Assembly: GCA_937927975.1 (NCBI GenBank)
Contig: CALEZT010000073.1
Coordinates: 1 to 64,000, forward strand
Source: an uncultured Phycisphaerales bacterium
Lineage (GTDB): Bacteria; Planctomycetota; Phycisphaerae; Sedimentisphaerales; Anaerobacaceae
Direction: 5' to 3'
DNA: 64,000 bases
Notes under the pieces: model-generated
What the model saw: only the letters and a program-made list of their open reading frames with translations
Told to the model about the DNA's origin: nothing
Database searches by the model: none
Position numbers and translations under genes: made by a program
Part shown: positions 51,655 through 62,189 of the stretch, in pieces
Position numbering within the stretch: position 1 is the first letter of the stretch
Layout: each line of letters starts with the position of its first letter

Positions 51655-52833
51655 GTGACGCCACAGGAATGGATTATCGTGGTCTTTCTGTTCATGTTCG
51701 GTTGCTGCATCGGCAGCTTCCTGAATGTGGTGATCTACCGGTTGCCCCGCGAGAAATCGCTGGTCCACCCGGGTTCGGCCTGTCCTCGGTGCGACAAGGC
51801 GATTCGGTTCTATGACAACATCCCGCTGCTGTCCTGGCTGGCTCTGCGGGCCAAGTGCCGGTACTGCAAGGCGCCGATCTCGCCGCGATACTTCATCGTG
51901 GAGTTGCTGACCGGCTCTGTCTTCCTCGGCGTATATCTGATCTACTTCCATGGGAGTATCCGCGAGGGCATGGGTCTGGAAGGGGCCTGGTTCATCTATG
52001 CTCTACACCTGGTCCTGATCGGGGCCTTCATCGCGGCCTCCGGCATCGACTTGGAACTGTGGATCATTCCGCTGTCGATCTGCTGGTTCGTCACCGCGGC
52101 GGGCCTGATCGGCTCGGCGGCAGGCGGATACCTCCTCGATCCTCGGGCGATCAAGGAGTACTCCCTGCTGCCGACCGCCTCGCCGGGGACGGGGGCGATG
52201 GCCCTGGGGGCCGCGATCGGTCTGGGCATCGGTTGGCTGCTGCTGCGGACGGGCACGCTGAAACGAAGCTACGACCAGGTCGGGAACCAGGGCAAGGACG
52301 CGACGCCTGCGGACGATCACGGCAGACCTGCGGGGCCGGGACCTTTCGATGAGCCGCAGTACAACCATCGGCTCGAAGCCCTGCGCGAGGTCCTGTTCCT
52401 TTTGCCGATCGTCGTCGGAGCGGTTCTGGCGAAGATGATCCTTGGATCGTCGGGTTCGATCGGGACGTGGTGGAGCGGCCTGCTGGCCCATCCTGCGGTC
52501 TGCGGATTGCTCGGGAGCCTTTTCGGCTACTTCGTGGGTTGCGCCACCGTGTGGGCGACCCGCGTGCTGGGGACGCTGGCGTTCGGCAAGGAGGCAATGG
52601 GTCTGGGCGACGTGCACCTGATGGGGGCCGCGGGGGCGGTGGTGGGTCCGGTAATGGTGGTGATCGCCTTTTTCATCGCGCCGTTCTTCGGATTGGGCTG
52701 GGCGTTGTTTCAGATGCTGTCCAAAAAAATTCGCCAGATTCCCTATGGTCCCTTCTTGTCATTGGCTATTTTGACGGTTATGATCTTCCACGATTGGATT
52801 TTGAACCGCGTCAACTTCATGTTGAGTCCATGA
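51655..52833 (+). CDS. pilD: prepilin peptidase (type IV leader peptidase)
   Basis: The 392-residue membrane protein has the N-terminal region GCCIGSFLNVVIYRLPREKS, two zinc-type cysteine pairs (CPRC and CRYC), and the two catalytic aspartates in AASGIDLELWIIPLSI and KEAMGLGDVHLMGAAGAVVG (the GxGD motif). About nine hydrophobic helices are visible. A loop of about 60 residues in the middle is unusually long. AAAGGA precedes the GTG start, which is favoured over an upstream ATG inside the repeat. It would process the prepilin-like proteins such as that at 640. Confidence 0.92.
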   Translation: MTPQEWIIVVFLFMFGCCIGSFLNVVIYRLPREKSLVHPGSACPRCDKAIRFYDNIPLLSWLALRAKCRYCKAPISPRYFIVELLTGSVFLGVYLIYFHGSIREGMGLEGAWFIYALHLVLIGAFIAASGIDLELWIIPLSICWFVTAAGLIGSAAGGYLLDPRAIKEYSLLPTASPGTGAMALGAAIGLGIGWLLLRTGTLKRSYDQVGNQGKDATPADDHGRPAGPGPFDEPQYNHRLEALREVLFLLPIVVGAVLAKMILGSSGSIGTWWSGLLAHPAVCGLLGSLFGYFVGCATVWATRVLGTLAFGKEAMGLGDVHLMGAAGAVVGPVMVVIAFFIAPFFGLGWALFQMLSKKIRQIPYGPFLSLAILTVMIFHDWILNRVNFMLSP

Positions 52834-52876
52834 CGCGGCAGGGAAGGGTTTGTCTCGATTTGCAGGGAGGTGCTGC

Positions 52877-53578
52877 ATGCATTGGGTTCGCAAGTCTGTC
52901 GTTCCGCTCGTCTGTCTCGTCGCTGTCTCCTTGATGTCCGGCTGCACGGACTACAAGAAGAAGTACGACTACCTCAACGTCGAACACCAGAACCTCAAGG
53001 GACGGTTCGAGAATCTCCAGAGCGAGAGACAGCAGCTCGCGGACCGCATCGCGCTCGACCAGCAGACGATCGACGAACTGCGGCGGCAGATTGAAGAACT
53101 GAACAAGACGCCGGCCGACGCGACCGGCTTCGGCGAAGGCTACGACGTGGCGTTCGACGCCGCCGCCGGGACGATCACCGTGACGCTTCCGAACACGATT
53201 CTTTTCGAGTCGGGCAAGGCTGCGTTGAAGAGCACCACCAGCGCGGAGCTCGACCACATTCTGTCCGTCATCAAGCAGAAGTACGCCGACAAGGACATCG
53301 ACGTCGTCGGACATACCGACACCGATCCGATCGTGAAGACCAAGGACCTGTGGGCGGACAACCTGGAGCTCTCGGCGCAGAGGGCCCTGTCGGTGGCGAG
53401 ATACCTGATCAGTCGAGGCATCCCGGAAAAGCAGGTGCGCGCCGCTGCGTGCGGTTCGGCCCGACCGGTCGCCTCGAACGCCAGCGCGGTAGGCAAGGCC
53501 AAGAACCGACGGGTCGAGATCGTGGTGAATGTGCGCCGATCCACAGCCCAGAAGCCGCAGGCGAGCGCCACTCCCTAA
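52877..53578 (+). CDS. OmpA-family peptidoglycan-binding lipoprotein
   Basis: The 233-residue protein starts with a lipoprotein signal (MHWVRKSVVPLVCLVAVSLM then SGC). Residues 25-75 are a coiled coil (KKYDYLNVEHQNLKGRFENL...). The C-terminal 130 residues are an OmpA/Pal domain: TILFESGKAALKSTTSAELD, DIDVVGHTDTDPIV, and LSAQRALSVARYLISRGIPE then NRRVEIVV. The domain binds peptidoglycan. GGGAGGTG lies six bases before the ATG. Its stop overlaps that of the opposite-strand small gene by four bases (CTAA). Confidence 0.9.
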   Translation: MHWVRKSVVPLVCLVAVSLMSGCTDYKKKYDYLNVEHQNLKGRFENLQSERQQLADRIALDQQTIDELRRQIEELNKTPADATGFGEGYDVAFDAAAGTITVTLPNTILFESGKAALKSTTSAELDHILSVIKQKYADKDIDVVGHTDTDPIVKTKDLWADNLELSAQRALSVARYLISRGIPEKQVRAAACGSARPVASNASAVGKAKNRRVEIVVNVRRSTAQKPQASATP

Positions 53579-53781
53579 GACTGCGATGCGATCACGATGA
53601 CGAATTCGTGATCGGCGGGATCGAATTGAACGCTTTCGACGGTTCCGGATACGGGTGCAACGACGAGTTCATCCGGGTCCGGAACCGTTTGCATTGGGTC
53701 TCCGCTTCGCACCATCTCTCCGACTCTCACCGCCGGATCGTACGTGGCGCTGACCCTCACGATGGTTCGCCTCTGGCTCAT
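53575..53781 (-). CDS. small protein with biotinyl/lipoyl-like barrel-sandwich fold
   Basis: The 68-residue protein is all beta in appearance: VRVGEMVRSGDPMQTVPDPD, then LVVAPVSGTVESVQFDPADH and EFVIVIA. The 'V-x-x-G-x-x-V-x-x-G-D ... APVSGTV' spacing is that of barrel-sandwich hybrid domains such as those of RnfC or lipoyl carriers, but there is no lysine in an MKM or DKA site, so it is not a carrier. It follows the phosphatase gene by 10 bases on the same strand and meets the OmpA gene at the stop codons. Confidence 0.6.
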   Translation of the reverse strand: MSQRRTIVRVSATYDPAVRVGEMVRSGDPMQTVPDPDELVVAPVSGTVESVQFDPADHEFVIVIASQS

Positions 53782-53791
53782 GCGTTCGGGC

Positions 53792-55051
53792 TCATTTGAC
53801 CAGTCGGGGGAAGGGGCGGATGCCCAGCAACTGGGCGATCTTCTTCGGGACCTCCGTGTTGTCCTGCACGCCGGAAAAACGCGAGGCGCCGGGTCCGAGG
53901 GCCCAGATTCCGACAGGGGCTGCGGAATGCCCTTTCGTGGTCCATTTCACGGTCAGCTCGGTGTCGCCTTTGTCCTCGTTGCCGCCTCCGATGAGGGTCA
54001 GGCCGCCGGTCTCATGATCGGCGGTGACGATCACCAGTGTGTTGCCGTCCTTGAGGGCGAAGTCGACCGCGGCCTCCACCGCCTGGTCGAAGAGCAGCGT
54101 CTGGCGAATGGCGCCGGCGGGCCTATTGGCGTGGCATTCCCAATCGATCTGGCTGCCCTCGATCATCAGGAAGAATCCCTGGCGGTTGTCCGAGGATTCG
54201 CGGCTGGCCTTTCGAAGGAGGCGAATCGCCTTTTGTGCGAGCGTCGCCAGGGGCGGTTCGGGTTCCCTGGTCTTCAGAGCGTCGTACTGGAATAGGCCCA
54301 GCACGTGGGAGGCGTCGACGGACCGCAGTTCAGCAGGGGTTTGGACGTACGTGTAGCCTGCGGCCTGGGCCCTTGCGAGCAGATCGACGTCGTCCTTGCG
54401 ACCGCTATTGGGGTCGGACTGGGGCAGGAAATGCTTGCGTCCGCCGCCGAACAGGACGTTGATCCGGCCGGCGATCAACTGCTCGCAGATCGCAGGCTCG
54501 AGCTTTCGCGACTTGACGTGCGATCCGAACGATGCAGGCGTGGCATGACTGATGGTGGACGTGGCGACAAGGCCGGTGGCCATGCCTCTTGTCTGGGCGG
54601 CCTCGAGGATGGAGATGTACGCTTTTCCGTCGGGCGTCATTCCGATCACGCCGTTGTTGGTCTTGACGCCGCAGGCCAGCGCGGTCCCGGCCGCGGCGGA
54701 GTCCGTCACGCGGGAGTCGGAGGAGTGGGTACGCACCAGGCCTGAGACGGGAAGTCGTTCGATGTGCAGTTTTCCGCTGGGGCCCGCAACCGCTGCGCCG
54801 GCCAAGGCCACCTGATTCAGGCCCATTCCGTCGCCGATGAGGAAGATCACGTTTCTGACCTTCGTAGCGCTGGTCAGCGGGTAGGACTCGGAGGTGATCG
54901 GCGGCTGATAGAAGCTCAGATCGTTGGGGTCCGTCTTGGCGGTCTGGTAATTGAAGACGGTCCCGCCAATCGCCAGATTCGATCCGACGAGGGCGACGAG
55001 GGAACTCAAAGAAACGATGGCGATCAACAACGCGCGTACAGTTGTCTTCAT
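53792..55051 (-). CDS. phoA: alkaline phosphatase
   Basis: The 419-residue exported enzyme has a signal peptide (MKTTVRALLIAIVSLSSLVA) and the alkaline phosphatase fold: NVIFLIGDGMGLNQVALAGA (metal-binding Asp), THSSDSRVTDSAAAGTALAC with the nucleophilic Ser, FFLMIEGSQIDWECHANRPA, VIVTADHETGGLTLIG and TTKGHSAAPVGIWALGPG. It hydrolyses phosphate monoesters in the periplasm. GGAG with 8 bases spacing supports the ATG. The gene starts 11 bases after comEC ends and is probably cotranscribed with it. Confidence 0.93.
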   Translation of the reverse strand: MKTTVRALLIAIVSLSSLVALVGSNLAIGGTVFNYQTAKTDPNDLSFYQPPITSESYPLTSATKVRNVIFLIGDGMGLNQVALAGAAVAGPSGKLHIERLPVSGLVRTHSSDSRVTDSAAAGTALACGVKTNNGVIGMTPDGKAYISILEAAQTRGMATGLVATSTISHATPASFGSHVKSRKLEPAICEQLIAGRINVLFGGGRKHFLPQSDPNSGRKDDVDLLARAQAAGYTYVQTPAELRSVDASHVLGLFQYDALKTREPEPPLATLAQKAIRLLRKASRESSDNRQGFFLMIEGSQIDWECHANRPAGAIRQTLLFDQAVEAAVDFALKDGNTLVIVTADHETGGLTLIGGGNEDKGDTELTVKWTTKGHSAAPVGIWALGPGASRFSGVQDNTEVPKKIAQLLGIRPFPRLVK

Positions 55052-55062
55052 GCTGCGGTCTC

Positions 55063-57621
55063 CTATTCGTGTTTCAAACCGCACAGTTCTACCATGCCTT
55101 CTTCAGTAATGCAAACACTAACCGCGCCGTCGCGTGCGGTAATCAGCAGCTTGCGGCCCGGTGAAGCTTGAATCGTGCGGCCTTGCTCGTAATCCCGCCG
55201 GGCGCAACTGCACACGATCACGCGAGGATCGAGCCGCTCGATGAATCGCCCGTCCAGGGTGCGGAGCGAGCCGTGATGGGGGGCGACGATCACATCGGGC
55301 TTCAATCCCTGGTGCAAAGCCAGGATTTCACGCTGGGCCAGGGTCTCGATGTCCGAGCACAACAGGATTGTCGCGTCGCTCCATTCGATCAGGCAGACGA
55401 GCGATTTGTCGTTGTCGCTGAGTTCTTCGCGGGTCGCGGATTCCGCTGTGGGCCACAGGACGCGGATTCTTGCTTTGCCGGCGTCGAGCGTTTCCGGCAT
55501 GAGGCTCGTCGGGACGCGCCGGCTCGCAAGATGATCCATCAAGACCCGGATCGTTTCCACGTCCTGCGACTGCGTGAAGGAGACCGGATCGAAGTACACG
55601 CAACCGACCCTGCGTCGGTTCACAATCTCAGGCAGACCGTTGATGTGATCGATGTCGCGGTGACTGACGACCACGGCGTGGAGCCGGTCGATGCCTTCGT
55701 GGTCGAGGAAAGGCAGGACGACCCTCGATCCGATGTCGTCGGTGAACAGGGACCCTGCATCGAACAGGACGTTGGCAGCGCCGGGCAGGCGGGCCAGAAT
55801 CGCCTGGCCGTGACCCACGTCAAGACACGTAATGCTCAGGTCGCTGCGGTGCATCCGTTGCCACTTCATCACGCCCAGCGGAACCAGCAGCGTCAGCAGC
55901 ATCGCGCCACAGAGGACATACTTGACGACGGGGCGCCGGGGATGAACGAAGGCGGTCGTCAGGATCAGAACGTAGTAGAGGGCGATGAGCGGCCAAGGCA
56001 CATGTCCGATCAGAACGTACGTGGGGTCGATCGCGGCCATGAAACGCACCATCCCGATCAGCGCGTCCGCCAGGAGACTCAGCGGGTAACCCAGCAAGAG
56101 GCTCAGCGTGGGCAGGACGAACGACAGGAGGATCTTGACGAAGCCCAGGATCAGGATGAGCGTCACCGGCAACGCGGCGATCACCGTCCAGACGCTGGCC
56201 AACGGCGTGAGGTTGTAGAAGTGATAGAGCAGCACCCCCGCGCTGCCCAGCCACGCGGCAACGCCCACCGCGAGCAGGCGAAGAGCCCGGTTGCCCAGGC
56301 CTTTCGCCACCTGCATGACGGTCAGCTTCTCCCAGGCCCAGAACGCGAGCCGGTTCTGCGTCGCGGCCAGGAGTCGCTGCTCGATGGGATGGGTGAAGGC
56401 CAGGATCCCTGCGGTGGCTGCGAACGACAACTGCCAGCCGACCTCGAACAACTGCGTCGGCCGAATCAGCAACAGGACGACGGCCGCCAGGGAGAGCGAG
56501 TTGAGCGGATGGGTCTGGCGTCGCAGGAGGATCGACACGCAAAAGGCCCAGACGATGACGGTCGCCCTCAGGATCGGCGGTTGCGGCGGGACCACGAGGA
56601 GAAAGACCAGCGTCGCTGCCATGCAGACGAGGGCTCTCGCGGGTTTGGCGAGCCCCAGAGGCTTGCCGAACCGCCACACGAGGTCGATCAGGATGCACAG
56701 GTGCATGCCGGAGAGGCTGATCAGGTGGAGCAGGCCGGTCCGGCGGAAGGCTTCGTACGTGTCGGCATCGATGTGCCGTCGCTCGCCCAGCAGGAGAGCT
56801 TCGAGCATCGCCTCGGCCCGCGTGTCCGAGGGCGGGTGGTCGAGCAGGCCGCCGGCTGCGCCGCCGGTGAATACCTTTCGCAGGTGCGCCAAGCCGCCTC
56901 GGGACGATCGCGTCGTGGCGATCGCGTCCCTTGACGGAACCGAGGCTCCCACGTGCACGTTCTTGAGGCCCAGGTATTCTGCCACGTTGAACTGGCCGGG
57001 ATTCGTCGGCTCTTCGTATCGATGCAGCCAGCAGCAGGCTTCGATGTCGTCGCCGAGCTGGAGGTTGGGGACGGGCTCGTCGACGCGGACGCGAATCGTG
57101 CCTTCGATCGGTTCCCAGCCCTCGGTCACTTGCACCGCTGTCGTCGCCAGGTAGAAGGCGGTAGGCGGATCGGAGGAGGCGAATCGGGCGAAACACCAGT
57201 TCTGCGGTTGCAGATAGGGTTGCGTCACGATCCGGCCTCGGATCGTCGCCAACACACGCTCGTTGCCGACGAAACAGCGGATATCCGAGGGGGCCGGGTT
57301 CTCGAACGCGGTCATTCGAATCGCCCCCAGGCACAGGAAGCAGAACGAGGCGGCAAGTGCGAGCCCCTGGGGTTTCAGGCGTGACCGAACGCGCGTCCAG
57401 AGCAGGATTACTCCGGCCGACGCCGCGGCAGCCAGCCAGATCCACGGCGTCTGCGGCCAGTTCGATGCGTTCAGCGACTCCAGCCTGCGTTGCAGCAGTA
57501 TCCCGACCATCAGGCCGACTGCGGGAAGGAACAGGGGAGCCGTGCTCGTGAGGCGTCCAAGCGAGGTGCGCCCGGCGAGTTGGTTGTCGATCAGGATCAG
57601 TTTTCGCTGGATCTCGTCCAT
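55063..57621 (-). CDS. comEC: ComEC/Rec2-type DNA uptake channel protein
   Basis: The 852-residue protein has the typical three parts: two N-terminal helices with a DUF4131-like soluble domain (residues about 30-260), the Competence membrane domain (FRRTGLLHLISLSGMHLCIL around residue 300), and a C-terminal metallo-beta-lactamase-like domain (SITCLDVGHGQAILARLPGA, VVVSHRDIDHINGLPEIV). ComEC forms the inner-membrane channel for single-stranded DNA uptake in transformation. A pilus-type assembly would be needed too, and a prepilin peptidase is nearby. The ORF is complete. AAGGAAG precedes the ATG closely. Confidence 0.9.
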   Translation of the reverse strand: MDEIQRKLILIDNQLAGRTSLGRLTSTAPLFLPAVGLMVGILLQRRLESLNASNWPQTPWIWLAAAASAGVILLWTRVRSRLKPQGLALAASFCFLCLGAIRMTAFENPAPSDIRCFVGNERVLATIRGRIVTQPYLQPQNWCFARFASSDPPTAFYLATTAVQVTEGWEPIEGTIRVRVDEPVPNLQLGDDIEACCWLHRYEEPTNPGQFNVAEYLGLKNVHVGASVPSRDAIATTRSSRGGLAHLRKVFTGGAAGGLLDHPPSDTRAEAMLEALLLGERRHIDADTYEAFRRTGLLHLISLSGMHLCILIDLVWRFGKPLGLAKPARALVCMAATLVFLLVVPPQPPILRATVIVWAFCVSILLRRQTHPLNSLSLAAVVLLLIRPTQLFEVGWQLSFAATAGILAFTHPIEQRLLAATQNRLAFWAWEKLTVMQVAKGLGNRALRLLAVGVAAWLGSAGVLLYHFYNLTPLASVWTVIAALPVTLILILGFVKILLSFVLPTLSLLLGYPLSLLADALIGMVRFMAAIDPTYVLIGHVPWPLIALYYVLILTTAFVHPRRPVVKYVLCGAMLLTLLVPLGVMKWQRMHRSDLSITCLDVGHGQAILARLPGAANVLFDAGSLFTDDIGSRVVLPFLDHEGIDRLHAVVVSHRDIDHINGLPEIVNRRRVGCVYFDPVSFTQSQDVETIRVLMDHLASRRVPTSLMPETLDAGKARIRVLWPTAESATREELSDNDKSLVCLIEWSDATILLCSDIETLAQREILALHQGLKPDVIVAPHHGSLRTLDGRFIERLDPRVIVCSCARRDYEQGRTIQASPGRKLLITARDGAVSVCITEEGMVELCGLKHE

Positions 57622-57767
57622 CTTCCTTGCCCATTGTACCGAAGGGGATTCCCCAATTCCAGAGGCTGCCGGTCATCCGGTCACAATTCCCGAACCATCG
57701 GGCGGGAATTCGGTATAGAAAGAGGAATCGTGTTACGAGGCTTCACAGGTTTGGAGTACGAGGTCGC

Positions 57768-58253
57768 ATGAGTCGAGAATTGACGGGGGTCGAGGTCCTG
57801 GCGATCGCGGAGAAGATGGAACAGAACGCCGCGAGGTTCTACCGCAGGGCCGCCGGGATGTACAAAGACCCGAAGATCAGCAAGCTGTTCTCCGATCTGG
57901 CCCAATGGGAGAAACGCCACATCGAGGTCTTCGCGGAGATGAAGAAACGGCTGAGCCAGCAGGCCTGGGGTATCGGCCAGTATGGGGCCGAGCGGTCGAG
58001 TTCCTCCCGGCCTCAGGCGCCGGTCCCCGTCTTCTCGGACGGCACCGACCCGACAAAGGCGTTGACCGGCCGGGAGACGAAGGCCGAGCTGTTGCGTAAG
58101 GCCATCGAGAAGGAGAAAGAGGCTATCGAGTACTATGCGAGTCTGAAGGACTTCGTTCCCGACAAGGAGGACGCTCAGGCGGTCAAAGAGATCCTCGACG
58201 AGGAGCAGCGGCACGTGCGGATTCTCACCCAGTCTCTCGAAGGGATCGCCTGA
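57768..58253 (+). CDS. rubrerythrin-like ferritin-fold protein
   Basis: The 161-residue protein has paired helices with di-iron ligands: EKMEQNAARFYRRAAGMY, WEKRHIEVFAEMKKRL, then KEKEAIEYYASLKDF and LDEEQRHVRILTQSL. The two E-x-x-Y/H-type helical repeats fit the ferritin-like superfamily; a rubredoxin domain is absent. Such proteins remove peroxide in anaerobes. GAGGTCGC precedes the ATG. A DUF255 thioredoxin-fold gene follows 33 bases later, so the pair is likely a redox-protection unit. Confidence 0.85.
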   Translation: MSRELTGVEVLAIAEKMEQNAARFYRRAAGMYKDPKISKLFSDLAQWEKRHIEVFAEMKKRLSQQAWGIGQYGAERSSSSRPQAPVPVFSDGTDPTKALTGRETKAELLRKAIEKEKEAIEYYASLKDFVPDKEDAQAVKEILDEEQRHVRILTQSLEGIA

Positions 58254-58286
58254 CCGGCCTCCGACGGCCGGGGCAAGGGGGGACAC

Positions 58287-60344
58287 ATGGCGGAAGGACA
58301 AGCGACGCAGACGCATGCAAATCGGCTGATCGGGCAGGCCAGTCCCTATCTCCTCCAGCACGCGCACAATCCTGTGGATTGGTTCCCGTGGGGCGACGAG
58401 GCGTTTGAGAAGGCCCGCGCCGAAGACAAACCCATTTTCCTCTCCATCGGCTATTCGACCTGCCACTGGTGCCATGTCATGGAGCGAGAGAGCTTCGAGG
58501 ACGAGCAGACCGCCCGACAGTTGAATCAGGATTTCATCTCGATCAAGGTGGACCGCGAGGAACGTCCCGACGTCGATGAAACCTACATGAAAGCGGTCCA
58601 GGCGATGACCGGGACGGGCGGCTGGCCTCTTTCGGTCTTTCTGACCCCGAGGGCAAGCCCTTCTACGGCGGGACGTACTTCCCGCCGCGGGCAGGATTCG
58701 GACGGCCCAGCTTTCGCCAATTGCTCGCGGGCGTCTCGCAGGCATGGCGGACGAAGCGGGGGGATCTGTTGGCCTCCTCGCAGTCGCTCACGGATTCGCT
58801 CGCCCGATCGTTTCACGCGGGCCCTGAGCGGAGCCTCTCGGCGGACGTGCTCCAGAAGGCGTTCGATGCTTTGTCGAGCTACTTCGACCCCATCTACGGC
58901 GGGTTCGGGGCCGCGCCCAAGTTCCCCCAGCCGACGATGCTCTCACTGCTGTTGAACTATGCCTGGCGAACAGGCGAGCAGGCGGCTTTGGACATGGTCG
59001 ATCGGAGCCTGGACTCTATGGCCCGCGGCGGCATCCACGACCACCTGGGCGGCGGTTTTCATCGCTATTCGACCGACGCGCAGTGGCTCGTCCCCCATTT
59101 CGAGAAGATGCTCTACGACCAGGCGACGATTGGACTGGCGTACGTCCAGGCATATCAGGCCGCGGGCAAAGCGGCCCATGCGGCGGTCGCACGGGACATA
59201 TTCGACTACGTCCTGCGGGACATGACCGACCCCGGCGGCGGTTTCTATGCAGGCGAAGACGCCGACAGCGAGGGCAGGGAGGGCGCGTTCTACGTCTGGC
59301 GAGAGGACGAGATTCGGGAGGTCCTGGGCGAATCGGATGCAACGGGATTCTGCGATTGCTATGGCGTCACCGACGCAGGCAACTTCGAGCAAGGGGAGAA
59401 CATTCTGCACGTCGTCGGCTCCATCGAAGAGACTGGGGCCAAGCTGGCCGACGCCCGGCTGAGACTGCTGACCCGCCGGAATAGCCGGCCCCGTCCACAC
59501 AGAGACGACAAGATCATCACCTCCTGGAACGGCCTGATGATCTCGGCACTGGCCAAGGGCGGATCGGTCCTCGGGGAGGCACGGTACGTCCAGGCCGCTG
59601 CGAAGGCGGCCGCATTCGTTCTCGAATCGCTGAGAGTGGACGGCCGGTTGATGCGGTATTGGCGAGCCGGCCGTGTGGTCGAGAAGGCTTTTCTCGACGA
59701 TTATGCGATGCTGATCCTGGGCCTGATCGACCTCTACGAGGCGACGTTCGATTCTCGCTGGCTGGCGGAGGCTCGACTTGGGGCCGAGCAGATGATCGAG
59801 CTATTCGCGGACCCGGATGAGGGCGGCTTCTTCCTGACCGGTCGGGACGCCGAACGGCTCATCAGCCGGGAGAAGCCGGCCAACGACGGGGTGGTCCCCA
59901 GCGGGAATTCCGCCGCGGCGCTCGGACTGCTCAAGCTGGGCGCGATCCTGATGGAGAGTCGATTCAGCGACCAGGCCGAAAGAGTGCTCCGGCTGTTCTC
60001 CGGCTCAATCTCGCAGACCCCGACCGCATTCACCGCGATGCTCCTGGCCCTCGATTACCGGCTTGGTCCCACCCAGCAGATCGTCGTCACCGGCCCGGCC
60101 GACCAGGCGAGGCTTCTGCTCGAAGAGGTTCGTCATCGGTTTCTTCCGAACGCGACGCTTCTGTTCAGAGAGGCCGGGCCACGAGGGGGCCGCGGTGGCG
60201 GAATTGGTCCCCTTCGTCCGGGACCTCGTGCCTCTGGACGGTTGCGCTACCGCCTACGTCTGCGAGAACCACGCCTGCCGGCGTCCCGTCGTCACGGCGG
60301 ACGACCTGGCCGCGAGTCTGGACGAAATCGCACGAAATCGCTGA
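58287..60344 (+). pseudogene. DUF255 thioredoxin-fold protein (YyaL/SSP411 family), two frameshifts
   Basis: The gene is complete in content but spread over two frames. Frame one (58287 to about 58645) gives the start [34 protein letters not shown] with the CxxC of thioredoxin type, and [10 protein letters not shown] missing base in a C run (58645-58648) shifts to the frame that gives [17 protein letters not shown], then [20 protein letters not shown] and GIHDHLGGGFHRYS. An extra C near 60178-60180 returns to the first frame, ending VCENHACRRPVVTADDLAAS. Both events are one-base changes in C/G runs, so sequencing error is a serious alternative to decay. Confidence 0.8.
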
Positions 60345-60473
60345 ACCTCTGGCGGACTGGGGGCCTACATGCTATTGTATGCAGGGCATTCGAGGCCTCG
60401 GCCTTCGGAGCCCGGGTGACAGCTTTCGAGTTGCGGCCTTGATAGAGCAGACTGTAGTTGAGAGGTGGAATGC

Positions 60474-62189
60474 ATGCACAGGGATGATCTTTCCATCGTT
60501 CTATGCGGACAGGCGGGGCAGGGGGTGCAAACCGTCGAGTTCCTGTTGACCCGGCTCCTCAAGCTCGCCGGGTACCACGTCTTTGCGACGAAGGAGTACA
60601 TGTCACGGGTCCGAGGCGGCCTGAACTCCACCACCATTCGCGTCTCCAACCGCGAAGTCGCGGCCTATGTCCATCGCATGGACATCCTGGTCCCTCTCAG
60701 CGCCGGGGCCATCGAGCACGTCGCCAAACGGATTTCAGACGGGACGGTTGTGCTGGGCGAGCGGCAGATGATGGGCGACGGTGCGGCCCTTGCCTCGTGC
60801 CGGGTCCTGGATGTCCCATTCACGAAGATGGCCCAGGAGATCGGCAACGCGCTCTACTCCAACAGCGTCGCAGTCGGCGCGGTCGCAGGGGCCCTGGGGC
60901 TCGATCTCCAGCGTGTCACGGACTACGTCCTGCGGTTCTTCGCGGGCAAGCAGGCATCCATCGGCGAAGACAACGTAAAGGCAGCCCAAGCGGGCTACAA
61001 GGCGGTGGAGAGTCTGGACGTTGACGACCTGGCGATCGAGCCGGCCAACGACGCGGACGAGAAGGACCGGCTCCTGCTCGACGGCGCCGAGGCGGTGGGT
61101 CTGGGGGCACTCGCGGGCGGATGCAACTTCGTCAGCTCCTATCCGATGTCTCCGTCCACGGCGGTGCTGACGTTTCTGGCCAGGCACGGGGACGAGTTCG
61201 GCGTCGTGGTCGAGCAGGCCGAGGACGAGATCGCTGCGATCAACATGGCGATCGGCGCCGGGTACGCCGGGGCCCGCGCCCTGGTGACCACCTCCGGCGG
61301 CGGCTTCGCCCTCATGACCGAAGGCGTGAGTCTGGCGGGCATGCTGGAGACGCCTGTCGTGATTCATCTGGCTCAGCGACCGGGACCCGCGACCGGGTTG
61401 CCCACGCGCACGGAGCAGGGGGACCTGGAACTGGCTCTCTACGCGGGTCATGGCGAGTTCCCTCGGATCATCCTGGCGCCGGGGTCGCTTGACGACGGCT
61501 TCCATCTGGCCCAGCAGGCGTTCAATCTGGCGGACAAGCACCAGGTCCCGGTGTTCATCCTCACGGACCAGTATTACATCGACTCGTACTATGACGCGCG
61601 ACCGTTCGATCTGGAGAAGGTCGCGGTCGAGAAACACCTGGTCAAGACCGCGGCTGACTATCGTCGCTACGTCATCACACAGGATGGCGTCTCCGCTCGC
61701 GGCGTGCCGGGCTTCGGAGAAGGGCTCGTTGTGGTCGACAGCGACGAACACGATGAAGAGGGACACATCACCGAGGATCTCGATCTTCGCGTGCGAATGG
61801 TCAACAAGAGATTGGCCAAAGGCGCGTCCCTGACGATGGACGTTGTGCCGCCGGCGCTCGTCGGGCCGGAGAACTACAAGAATCTGGTGATCTGCTGGGG
61901 TTCGACCTACCATGCGGTGAAAGAGGCGATCGCGCAGCTCGGACGCAACGACACCGCGATGCTGCACTACCGCCAGGTGTACCCGCTCCACGACCGCACG
62001 GGCGAATACATGGCCCGCGCCGAGCGAACGATCGTCGTCGAGGGCAACGCGACCGGACAGTTCGCCAAGCTCATCGAACTGCATGCAGGCATGCCCGCCG
62101 ACGAGTTGATGCTCAAGTACAACGGAATGAACTTCAGCGTGGAAGAAGTGGTCGATGGACTCAAAGCTTCGATAAAGGACGTTGCCTGA
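60474..62189 (+). CDS. korA: 2-oxoacid:acceptor oxidoreductase, fused gamma-alpha subunit
   Basis: The 571-residue protein joins the gamma domain ([20 protein letters not shown] to about residue 190, including [18 protein letters not shown]) to the alpha domain ([20 protein letters not shown] and [20 protein letters not shown]). This arrangement belongs to the two-subunit ferredoxin-dependent 2-oxoglutarate/pyruvate oxidoreductases of anaerobes, which decarboxylate a 2-oxoacid to acyl-CoA. The 2-oxoacid cannot be told from sequence. AGAGGTG precedes the ATG. The beta-subunit gene overlaps the stop by one base. Confidence 0.9.
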   Translation: MHRDDLSIVLCGQAGQGVQTVEFLLTRLLKLAGYHVFATKEYMSRVRGGLNSTTIRVSNREVAAYVHRMDILVPLSAGAIEHVAKRISDGTVVLGERQMMGDGAALASCRVLDVPFTKMAQEIGNALYSNSVAVGAVAGALGLDLQRVTDYVLRFFAGKQASIGEDNVKAAQAGYKAVESLDVDDLAIEPANDADEKDRLLLDGAEAVGLGALAGGCNFVSSYPMSPSTAVLTFLARHGDEFGVVVEQAEDEIAAINMAIGAGYAGARALVTTSGGGFALMTEGVSLAGMLETPVVIHLAQRPGPATGLPTRTEQGDLELALYAGHGEFPRIILAPGSLDDGFHLAQQAFNLADKHQVPVFILTDQYYIDSYYDARPFDLEKVAVEKHLVKTAADYRRYVITQDGVSARGVPGFGEGLVVVDSDEHDEEGHITEDLDLRVRMVNKRLAKGASLTMDVVPPALVGPENYKNLVICWGSTYHAVKEAIAQLGRNDTAMLHYRQVYPLHDRTGEYMARAERTIVVEGNATGQFAKLIELHAGMPADELMLKYNGMNFSVEEVVDGLKASIKDVA

